The notes under the pieces are model-generated. The model did not search any database, was not told the DNA's origin, and saw only the letters and a program-made list of their open reading frames with translations. Below are positions 1 through 5,714 of a stretch of 6,841 bases of DNA, in pieces (position 1 is the first letter of the stretch; each line of letters begins with the position of its first letter). The stretch comes from an uncultured Ruminococcus sp. (GTDB lineage Bacteria; Bacillota; Clostridia; Oscillospirales; Acutalibacteraceae): assembly GCA_902797525.1 (NCBI GenBank), contig CADBSZ010000158.1, forward strand, positions 1 through 6,841, written 5' to 3'. The translations under genes and the position numbers were made by a program.

Positions 1-1449
1 AGCTCCGACACTTCCGTCGCAACCGTTGATTCCAACGGCGTTATGACCGGCAAATCGGCAGGCACCACTACCATCACCGCAAGCCAGAACGGAAGCTCGG
101 CAAGCTGTAAGGTCACCCTGATTAACGGCACTTCCACCGGCATGTCGCCGACTACGCTCACCGTTGAAAAAGGAAGAACGTCCAAGCTCACAACCAAAAC
201 AAGCGGTGTTTCGTGGTTCTCCTCAAACACAAACGTCGTCACCGTCAGCAACGGCACCGTCACGGCAAAGGCGTTAGGCTACGCCACCGTCAGCGCCTAT
301 ACCACCAAAGGCTCCTCAACCTGCCTGATTCATGTCGTTGCGCCGACAGCGACTTCCGATACCAAGGGAATTATCAACGGCGACTATGTCAACCTGCGCA
401 GCGGCGCAGGCACCAACTATTCCATCGTCGCCAATATGCGCGTCGATACCATCGTCACCTTAGTCAGCGAAACACCCGTAAGCGGTTGGTATCACATCAA
501 GCTCGACGATGGCACCATCGGCTATGTCAAGGGCGACTATCTGACGATTAAAAAGAAGCCAACCATCAAAATGTGCCGCTCTTCCGCGACGATTTATAAG
601 GGCTGTCAGTACGCTTTGTGGCAGACGGGTGCCGAGAATCCCGAGTGGACAAGTTCCAACACCTCTGTTGCAACGGTTGATGCCAACGGTATCGTCACCG
701 CGAAAGCGGAAGGTACCGCCACCATCACTGCATCCGAATGGGGCGGCAAAGCGACCTGCACCTTTACGATTCTCAGCGGAACCTCCACCGGCATTTCCAA
801 ATCCTCTCTTTCCGTTGAAGCAGGAAAAACCGCCAAGCTGACCGCCACGGCAAGCGATGTCAGCTGGTTCTCCTCCAATACAAATGTTGCTACTGTCAGC
901 GGCGGCACCATCACCGCAAAGGCAGAGGGCTTTGCCACTATCAGCGCCTACAACCTCAACGGCTCGTCCACTTGTCTGGTCACCGTTACCAAGGCGTCAA
1001 CACCCTCCACGGGCATTATTAAGCTCAACAGATCCGCAGTCACGATTTATAAGGGCTGCCAGTTTGCCCTCGGTATGACCGGCGCAACCTCCGCCTCATG
1101 GTCGAGCTCCAACACAAGCGTTGCCACTGTCGATTCCCACGGCGTTGTCACCGCAAAGGGAACAGGCAGCTGCACCGTCCGCGCGGCGAATTCCGTGTCA
1201 TCCGCTAATTGCACCATCACGGTTTGGTCGGGTTCTTCCACAGGCATTTCGCTCACGAGCGGCACCATCAGCAGCGGCAAGTCGATTTTGCTCAAGGCGA
1301 ACAGCGGCGTATCCTGGAGCAGCTCCAACAGCAGCGTCGCCACCGTTTCCAACGGTATTGTCGACACCAAGGCGCCCGGTTATGTCACCATTCACGCTTA
1401 TACCTACTCCGGCTCGTCCACCTGCCTGCTGCACGTTACGGCACCCGAC
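1..1449 (+). repeat. Array of six BIG2 repeats alternating between two types (A/B)
   Basis: Units occupy bases 1-126 (partial), 133-339, 562-774, 781-990, 1009-1227 and 1234-1449. Type A (units 1, 3, 5) has the core SSNTSVATVD-NG-VTAK; where complete it begins with an IYKGCQ strand and ends in a Cys-containing strand. Type B (units 2, 4, 6) starts STGIS or STGMS, has a GVSW-SSN core and ends GSSTCL-V. The A-B pair recurs every 450-453 bases (IYKGCQ at 592 and 1045; the Trp codon of type B at 865 and 1315). Between units 2 and 4 the distance is 651 bases, which is one period plus about 198 bases for the SH3b domain. DNA identity is locally high, for example around 589-606 and 1042-1059, suggesting duplication in pairs. 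BIG2 domains are known as Ig-like folds in adhesins and wall enzymes. Confidence 0.9.
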
Positions 1450-2571
1450 GCGGTACGCTTTGTCTATGCAACGCCCAACTCCGCGCCGCTCAATTCCAAA
1501 GTTACTTTTAAGGCGATTACCGACCTTAACCGCACAGCGGTAAAGTTTACGGCGACCTCCGGCACCCACTCGGTGTCCGTCACCGCCTCCAACAAGGTAA
1601 AGGACGGCAACACCTATGTCTGGACAGGCAGTGCCACGCTGTCCTATTCGGGCAAATGGAAAATCAAGGCTTATTCCAAAACTGCCTCCACCGATTACGC
1701 CGGTACGACAGGAAACGGTGAGGGAGAGGTTTTTGTTACCAATTCCACCAACACAACCACAACCGTTACGGGTGAACGCCGCGCCAGCGACGAAATCATT
1801 GAACTGATTGCCAATTTTGAAGGCTTTTTGACCAGCGTCACCCCGGATTACATCACCACCGACCCAACGCTTGGTTACGGCAAGGTCGTTACCCGCAACG
1901 AGCAGTTCTATAACAACCTTACCAAAAACGAGGCGTACGCTTATCTGTGTCAGACCGTTAACTCAGGCGGCTACACCATTAAAACCAATGAATTTTTGAC
2001 CTCCAACGGCATTAAATTCAATCAGCGCCAGTTCGACGCTCTGGTGTGCTTCACCTACAACGTCGGCGCATATGCCATCTATAACGACTCCAGCTTGTCG
2101 AGCGTGCTCTTAAACACCGGCTCGTCGGGCACCGCGTCCATCAAAGCAGGCGCCGCAGGCTATGTCAACGCCTCCAGCGTCAATCTCAGGAGCGGCGCGG
2201 GCACCAACTATTCTGTTCTCACCAACATGGCGCAGAACACCGCCTTTACCTTTGTTGACGGCAAGCTCTATAATTCGAGCTGGTACAAAATCAAGCTGAC
2301 AAACGGCACGGTCGGTTACATCTATTCCGAATACGCTTCGGCAAAGGCAACCGGCGGCACACGCGATTTAAACAACGTCAACAAATCTGTTTTGATTCCG
2401 CGTTTCCTGCAATACCACCATGCGGCAGGCAGCTGCTACTGGGGCTTGCTCTACCGTCGTATTGACGAAATGGAAATCTTCTTCTACGGCGACTATGCGC
2501 GTGACGGACAGAATAATAAATACGGCATGTATTTCAGATGCGCGAACAACAGCAGCTTCGGCATCGGATAA
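1..2571 (+). CDS. Secreted BIG2/SH3b/GH24 lysozyme-like cell-wall protein, 5' partial
   Basis: The reading frame is open from base 1, so the true start and any signal peptide lie upstream; the ATG at 43 is internal to a BIG2 repeat. The window holds 856 residues (residue n starts at base 3n-2). Domains in order: six BIG2 Ig-like units (1-42 partial, 45-113, 188-258, 261-330, 337-409, 412-483), an SH3b domain (123-183) between units 2 and 3, a further beta-rich Ig-like segment (485-579), a Thr/Asn linker, and a GH24 lysozyme domain from about 596 to the end. GH24 hallmarks are FEG with candidate catalytic Glu607, Asp616, Thr623 in PTLGYG, the FNQRQFDALVCFTYNVG block and the late GLLYRR motif. 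A second SH3b (720-780) lies inside the lysozyme domain. GH24 enzymes cleave the MurNAc-GlcNAc bond of peptidoglycan; BIG2 and SH3b domains usually bind or project from the cell wall. It could be an autolysin, a wall-remodelling enzyme or a prophage-derived lysin; the large repeat stalk favours a cell-surface autolysin. Activity is inferred. Confidence 0.93.
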   Translation, partial: SSDTSVATVDSNGVMTGKSAGTTTITASQNGSSASCKVTLINGTSTGMSPTTLTVEKGRTSKLTTKTSGVSWFSSNTNVVTVSNGTVTAKALGYATVSAYTTKGSSTCLIHVVAPTATSDTKGIINGDYVNLRSGAGTNYSIVANMRVDTIVTLVSETPVSGWYHIKLDDGTIGYVKGDYLTIKKKPTIKMCRSSATIYKGCQYALWQTGAENPEWTSSNTSVATVDANGIVTAKAEGTATITASEWGGKATCTFTILSGTSTGISKSSLSVEAGKTAKLTATASDVSWFSSNTNVATVSGGTITAKAEGFATISAYNLNGSSTCLVTVTKASTPSTGIIKLNRSAVTIYKGCQFALGMTGATSASWSSSNTSVATVDSHGVVTAKGTGSCTVRAANSVSSANCTITVWSGSSTGISLTSGTISSGKSILLKANSGVSWSSSNSSVATVSNGIVDTKAPGYVTIHAYTYSGSSTCLLHVTAPDAVRFVYATPNSAPLNSKVTFKAITDLNRTAVKFTATSGTHSVSVTASNKVKDGNTYVWTGSATLSYSGKWKIKAYSKTASTDYAGTTGNGEGEVFVTNSTNTTTTVTGERRASDEIIELIANFEGFLTSVTPDYITTDPTLGYGKVVTRNEQFYNNLTKNEAYAYLCQTVNSGGYTIKTNEFLTSNGIKFNQRQFDALVCFTYNVGAYAIYNDSSLSSVLLNTGSSGTASIKAGAAGYVNASSVNLRSGAGTNYSVLTNMAQNTAFTFVDGKLYNSSWYKIKLTNGTVGYIYSEYASAKATGGTRDLNNVNKSVLIPRFLQYHHAAGSCYWGLLYRRIDEMEIFFYGDYARDGQNNKYGMYFRCANNSSFGIG
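367..549 (+). other. SH3b domain 1, inside the BIG2 array
   Basis: About 61 residues carrying the bacterial SH3 signature: VNLRSGAGTNYS followed by a hydrophobic strand, SGWYHIKL, DGTIGYV and a closing GDYL. This family commonly binds peptidoglycan or its cross-bridge. It sits exactly at the boundary between one A-B BIG2 pair and the next, as a cassette of about 66 residues including linkers, so it looks inserted between repeat pairs rather than replacing one. Confidence 0.9.
1786..2568 (+). other. GH24 (phage-type) lysozyme domain, split by an SH3b insert
   Basis: The N-terminal part (about 1786-2118) contains FEG with the candidate catalytic Glu codon at 1819, Asp at 1846 and Thr at 1867 in PTLGYG. 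The core helix block FNQRQFDALVCFTYNVG, typical of GH24, ends near 2067. The C-terminal part (about 2371-2568) holds LIPRFLQYHHAAG, GLLYRR and the acidic helix DEMEIFFYGDY, which in ordinary GH24 proteins directly follow the N-terminal part. T4 lysozyme uses Glu11, Asp20 and Thr26 (Glu+9, Glu+15). Here Asp is at +9 but Thr at +16, and the residue after GYG is Lys where His is usual. The fold assignment is firm; catalytic competence is inferred. Confidence 0.85.
2158..2340 (+). other. SH3b domain 2, nested in the lysozyme domain
   Basis: A second bacterial SH3 domain with VNLRSGAGTNYS, a Trp-Tyr strand (SSWYKIKL), NGTVGYI and a closing SEYAS. It shares the VNLRSGAGTNYS stretch with the first SH3b domain, and the DNA is also very similar there (around 391-422 versus 2191-2222), so one is probably a copy of the other. 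Small-residue linkers (GSSGTASIKAGAAG before, AKATGGT after) separate it from the two halves of the lysozyme fold. Confidence 0.88.
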
Positions 2572-2583
2572 GGAAGTAATCAA

Positions 2584-3381
2584 ATGAAAAGAATCGGATT
2601 CATCGGCGCGGGCAATATGGCAACCGCGATTATCAAAGGATTAATCGCCCAAAACGGCACGGCGGATTTCATCGGCGCGTTCGATTTGAGCGAAGAAAAA
2701 CGCAGCGCAATGCAGGAGATGGGGGTAACTGTTTACCCCTCGTCCTGCGACGTTGTAACAAACAGCGACATCATTGTTTTGGCGGTCAAGCCGCAGAACT
2801 ATGCCGAGGTGCTCGACGGCATTAAGTCTGTCGTCACCACGGACAAAACCTTCGTTTCCATCGCGGCAGGCATTTCCATCGCCTATGTGCAAAACGCACT
2901 CGGCTGTGCGTGTCCTGTTGTCAGAGTAATGCCCAACACGCCCCTTTTGCTCAAAAAGGGCGCGTCCGCGCTTTGTCCGTCGAATAATATCAGCGACGAG
3001 GACAAACAAACGGTGTATGACATGTTCGCCGGCAGCGGCGTGTGCGAATACATCACCGAGGAGCACATGAACGAAATTATTGCCGTTAACGGCAGCAGCC
3101 CTGCGTATATTTATCTGTTCGCCAAAGCGATGGCTGATTACGCCGCACAGCAGGGTATTGACTACGACAAGGCGATGAACCTCATCTGCGCCACGCTTGA
3201 AGGCTCGGCGGCGATGCTGCGCGAAAGCGGCGATTCTGCCGATGTGCTGATTCAAAAGGTCAGCTCCAAGGGCGGCACCACCATCGCTGCGCTTGATAAG
3301 CTGCGCGAGCACGGCTTTGTCGAGGCAATATTCGACGCCATGAACGCCTGCACCAAGCGCGCCGAAGAGCTCGGCAAGTAA
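2584..3381 (+). CDS. proC: Pyrroline-5-carboxylate reductase
   Basis: This cytoplasmic enzyme reduces 1-pyrroline-5-carboxylate to L-proline with NAD(P)H, the last step of proline synthesis. The 265 residues match the usual family length. The N-terminal Rossmann motif is GFIGAGNMA (5-13), followed by AVKPQNY (67-73), VMPNTP (115-120) and the C-terminal dimerisation-domain motifs GSSPAYIY (160-167) and SSKGGTT (227-233), where many homologues have SPGGTT. The start at 2584 is set by the MKRIGFIGAGNM N-terminus and by the ribosome binding site AAGGAAG at 2570-2576, which overlaps the stop codon of the lysozyme gene. With only 12 bases between them, the two genes are probably co-transcribed and perhaps translationally coupled. 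No functional link between proline synthesis and the wall protein is evident. Confidence 0.97.
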   Translation: MKRIGFIGAGNMATAIIKGLIAQNGTADFIGAFDLSEEKRSAMQEMGVTVYPSSCDVVTNSDIIVLAVKPQNYAEVLDGIKSVVTTDKTFVSIAAGISIAYVQNALGCACPVVRVMPNTPLLLKKGASALCPSNNISDEDKQTVYDMFAGSGVCEYITEEHMNEIIAVNGSSPAYIYLFAKAMADYAAQQGIDYDKAMNLICATLEGSAAMLRESGDSADVLIQKVSSKGGTTIAALDKLREHGFVEAIFDAMNACTKRAEELGK

Positions 3382-3406
3382 TTCTAATTCATTTGCCCTT
3401 TGCATA

Positions 3407-3437
3407 TTCTTTATTATCGGACAACCGTAATAAAGAA
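3407..3437 (+). promoter_or_regulatory. Hairpin directly upstream of the SpoIIM-like gene's ribosome binding site
   Basis: The arm TTCTTTATTATCGG (3407-3420) pairs with CCGTAATAAAGAA (3425-3437): 13 base pairs, one bulged T at 3417 and an ACAA loop. It lies in the only sizeable gap of the plus-strand gene run (68 bases). The 3' arm ends inside the Shine-Dalgarno stretch AAAGGA (3436-3441). No T-run follows the stem, so it is a poor intrinsic terminator. An RNA-stability or translation-control element, or a processing site, is possible; its function is inferred. Confidence 0.55.
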
Positions 3438-3449
3438 AGGAATGTTTTT

Positions 3450-4106
3450 ATGAAAGGGCTTGTTTTATCCATCGGACTGCCGCGAAAGGGGCGTTTTCGC
3501 CTGCCGGACGTCCGTTATCTCGTGAAGCGCTACGGCATTTTGCTGCTGCTTGCCGCATTATTGCTGACAGGCTTGGTGCTCGGTGTCATTTACGCCGCCA
3601 ACGCCGATTCGCAAACGCTGTTGTCGCTCGACTTTCTCTTTACCACTAATCTCGACGCAAGGCTCAGCCAATCCGCCTTCGGCATATTTTGCGCGTGCTT
3701 TGCGTCCGATTTTCTGTTTTTGTTCGGCGTATATTTGCTTGGTGTTGCCGCGTGGGGCATACCGTTTTTGTTTTTAACAGTGTGCTTCAAGGGTTTCGGA
3801 ACAGGCGTCACGGCAGGCTTTTTGTGCTTGTCGCATTCTCTCAGCGGCGCAGGCTTTTATCTGCTTGTCCTGCTGCCCGGCACCTTTTTGTTCTGTGTGG
3901 CGCTGGTGCGCTTTTGCGCGTTCGCTTTTGAAAGCTCCAAGCGCGTTTTTTGCATTTTGCTGGGCAAACAAGCTGTTGCGCGTCCGCTTCGGGAAGAACT
4001 CTTGACGTTCAGCTCGCGCTTTTTGTCGGCGCTGCTCGTCACTTTTTTTGCGTCACTGCTCGACACTTTGCTGTGGACGCTTTTTGCAGGAACGTTTCAA
4101 TTTTAG
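3450..4106 (+). CDS. SpoIIM-like integral membrane protein
   Basis: A 218-residue hydrophobic protein with about five membrane segments (near 29-50, 76-97, 101-124, 134-160, 190-214) after a basic cytoplasmic N-terminus. The general layout, a long first helix, an extracellular loop before helix 2, and a conserved Lys-Gly-Phe stretch (KGFGTGVTAGFL, 114-125), resembles the stage II sporulation protein M family. In spore formers SpoIIM belongs to the SpoIID-M-P complex that drives engulfment, but many paralogues in this family have no proven role. The start at 3450 follows AAAGGA (3436-3441) with 8-base spacing. An in-frame TTG at 3393 would add 19 hydrophilic residues and pass through the hairpin, so it was not chosen. 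Since spoIID and spoIIP are not adjacent, I call it SpoIIM-like rather than SpoIIM. Confidence 0.72.
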   Translation: MKGLVLSIGLPRKGRFRLPDVRYLVKRYGILLLLAALLLTGLVLGVIYAANADSQTLLSLDFLFTTNLDARLSQSAFGIFCACFASDFLFLFGVYLLGVAAWGIPFLFLTVCFKGFGTGVTAGFLCLSHSLSGAGFYLLVLLPGTFLFCVALVRFCAFAFESSKRVFCILLGKQAVARPLREELLTFSSRFLSALLVTFFASLLDTLLWTLFAGTFQF

Positions 4107-4122
4107 CCGTGTTTCGCGGCAC

Positions 4123-4129
4123 AGGAGGT
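4123..4129 (+). promoter_or_regulatory. Strong Shine-Dalgarno for the six-helix membrane protein
   Basis: AGGAGGT lies four bases before the ATG at 4134, in the 27-base gap after the preceding stop codon. It is the closest match to the anti-Shine-Dalgarno consensus in the window and fixes the start of the downstream gene. Confidence 0.85.
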
Positions 4130-4133
4130 ACAA

Positions 4134-5078
4134 ATGGCTTCACAACCGCAAAAAACAACCTTACCGATTGCCGCGGTATTCTCTAACTTATTCCGTAATT
4201 TTCCACGGCTGATGCTCACCAATCTGCTTTTTGCCGTTCCGCTCGGTGTGTTTTTCGCGCTGTTTTGGTTTATCAGCCACGCGGCAAAGGTTCCGGCAGG
4301 CTATTCCGTGCTCGTCGTTTTGCTTACGGTCATTCCCGTGTTTCCGTTTTATGCCGGCGTTGTCAAGGTCACGGCAAAAATGGCGGCAGGGGAAGAGAAA
4401 ACCCCTGTTTTCTCAAATTTCTTCTCCGCTGTCAAAGAGAACTTTCTGCGCTTTTTGATTCACGGCGTTGTGTTCTATGCCGCTGCCGCGTTCAGCTATG
4501 TATCAATTTCCGTATACATTCGTCTGATTCGTCAAAGCACGCTGTTCATCGGGCCGCTGATAATCAGTATCATCGTGATTCTGTTTTTTACCTTTATGTT
4601 CTTTTATATTCCGGCGATGACGGTCACCTTTGACATTCCGATGAAATACATCTACAAAAACAGCTTTTTAATGAGCTACGGCGAGCTGAAAAAGAATTTC
4701 ATCGGTCTTTTCGGACTCTTTTTCCTGTTCGTCATTTCCACTACTTTCTTAATTGCCTGCTACGGCAGCGCCGTCGCCGTAATTATCGTGACCATTGTGC
4801 TGATGGCGGCGATTATTCCGGCAACCGCTTCGTTTATTATTCTCTCGGCAGTCTATCGCAGAATGTATGAGATGATAACAAATAAATCGGCGAAGGCAGA
4901 TCATTCTACCGATAAAAATCATAAAGACAATTCTGCTGAACAGGAAGAACTAAAGCAAAGCCTGAAAGACTTTGAAATTGATGAGTCGATTCCCGACGAT
5001 GAATACATCTATTTCAACGGCAAAATGGTTAAAAAGAGCGTTATAGTTAAGCTCAAGCAAGAAAGCGAGGAAAATTAA
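4134..5078 (+). CDS. Six-helix membrane protein, DUF624/YesL-like, with acidic cytoplasmic tail
   Basis: The 314-residue protein has about six membrane helices (near 27-48, 57-78, 106-128, 137-160, 189-211, 213-238). The loop after helix 2 carries a Phe-rich amphipathic stretch, FSNFFSAVKENFLRF (93-107). This order of features resembles the DUF624/YesL family of unknown function, often found near carbohydrate-uptake genes; the assignment is tentative. Residues 239-314 form a charged, mostly hydrophilic tail with His/Lys/Asp and Glu/Gln stretches and a final module around FEIDESIPDDEYIYFNGKMV; by the positive-inside rule (YRRMYEM after helix 6) it should be cytoplasmic. The start follows a strong AGGAGGT. 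The gene ends immediately before the next start codon, so the two are very likely translated from one message. Its specific function is unknown. Confidence 0.85.
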   Translation: MASQPQKTTLPIAAVFSNLFRNFPRLMLTNLLFAVPLGVFFALFWFISHAAKVPAGYSVLVVLLTVIPVFPFYAGVVKVTAKMAAGEEKTPVFSNFFSAVKENFLRFLIHGVVFYAAAAFSYVSISVYIRLIRQSTLFIGPLIISIIVILFFTFMFFYIPAMTVTFDIPMKYIYKNSFLMSYGELKKNFIGLFGLFFLFVISTTFLIACYGSAVAVIIVTIVLMAAIIPATASFIILSAVYRRMYEMITNKSAKADHSTDKNHKDNSAEQEELKQSLKDFEIDESIPDDEYIYFNGKMVKKSVIVKLKQESEEN

Positions 5079-5711
5079 ATGGCAGGAAAACACGCAGCGC
5101 CCTCAACAGGCTCCAAAAAACCGCTGATTATCACCATCTCGGTCGTTGCCGCAATTGCGGTTATCGCCGCCGTTACGGTGATTATCATTATGATGAATAA
5201 CAAATCCTCCGAACCGGACAAAAAGCCGACGCAGGCGACCACAGCCGCGTTATCGACTGCCGCGGAGACCACACGCAGTCTGCCTGATAATCCGCCTTCA
5301 ACCGAAAAGCCTGCGGAAAACCATTCCACTGAGCCCGCCACCACGCTCAACATCAATATTCCCACCGAGGCAGGCAGTGTGATCACGCACTTTAACGCCA
5401 CCTACATTCCCAACGGCGAGGTGCTCGACGCCACCACCGGCGCGAGTATGACCTTGCGCGATGTGTTCGGCTCCGGCTATGCCAACGGCGTGCTCACCTT
5501 CAATGAGGACGGCACCTTTACCGACAGCCTCAGCAGCAGCGGCACCGAATCGGGACAATATAATGTTGAGAACGGCGAAATAAAGGCGACCTATGCCACC
5601 GACCGCAATATGGACATCACCGTTACCGAGTGGAACGAAGCGGACAAAACCCCTGCCGCGTTCTATATTATCTACAACGGCGGCTTTATCGTCTATTTCT
5701 CGGAGAACTAA
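5079..5711 (+). CDS. Membrane-anchored protein with extracellular lipocalin-like beta domain (paralogue 1)
   Basis: The 210 residues comprise a short basic N-terminus, one membrane helix (about 16-39), a Thr/Pro/Ser/Glu-rich linker (40-100) typical of a cell-wall-spanning stalk, and a C-terminal beta-rich domain (about 101-210). The domain includes GVLTFNEDGTF, SGQYNVENGEIKATY and a terminal FIVYF strand, the pattern of small lipocalin-like domains that follow the rule strand, DGTF, GxY, strand. There is no lipobox Cys, so it is a signal-anchored protein rather than a lipoprotein. The ATG directly follows the previous TAA, with GCGAGGA (5065-5071) as ribosome binding site inside the upstream gene. 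It resembles the next gene's product in layout and sequence. No function is recognised; ligand binding or envelope sensing is conceivable. Confidence 0.88.
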   Translation: MAGKHAAPSTGSKKPLIITISVVAAIAVIAAVTVIIIMMNNKSSEPDKKPTQATTAALSTAAETTRSLPDNPPSTEKPAENHSTEPATTLNINIPTEAGSVITHFNATYIPNGEVLDATTGASMTLRDVFGSGYANGVLTFNEDGTFTDSLSSSGTESGQYNVENGEIKATYATDRNMDITVTEWNEADKTPAAFYIIYNGGFIVYFSEN

Positions 5712-5714
5712 CCC

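Noticed and set aside
43..45. ATG at 43 as the start of the lysozyme gene
   Set aside because: The frame continues open to base 1 and the upstream codons complete a BIG2 core (SDTSVATVDSNGV), so the ATG is internal and the gene is truncated by the window edge.
1..1449. Repeated DNA that could suggest a CRISPR array or tandem satellite
   Set aside because: The repeats are in frame, about 210-225 bases long and divergent, and encode BIG2 domains; there are no short identical repeats with unique spacers.
1741..2571. The lysozyme as evidence of a prophage
   Set aside because: No holin, spanin, tail or integrase gene is adjacent; the next gene is proC, and the long BIG2 stalk is not typical of phage lysins.
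2641..3405. A 254-codon minus-strand reading frame opposite proC
   Set aside because: It is fully antisense to a strongly supported proC, and its product is rich in Arg, His and Ala with no recognisable motif.
3389..3417. A possible promoter in the gap after proC (TTGCCC and TATTAT)
   Set aside because: The spacing is only 13 bases, the upstream hexamer is weak, and the second element is part of the hairpin stem.
3393..3449. TTG at 3393 as the start of the SpoIIM-like gene
   Set aside because: It has no ribosome binding site, adds 19 non-conserved hydrophilic residues and runs through the hairpin; ATG 3450 has a well-placed AAAGGA.
3442..3453. A three-codon ORF (ATG TTT TTA TGA) overlapping the SpoIIM-like start
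   Set aside because: Its ATG lies directly against the Shine-Dalgarno stretch, too close for initiation, and three codons give no coding evidence.
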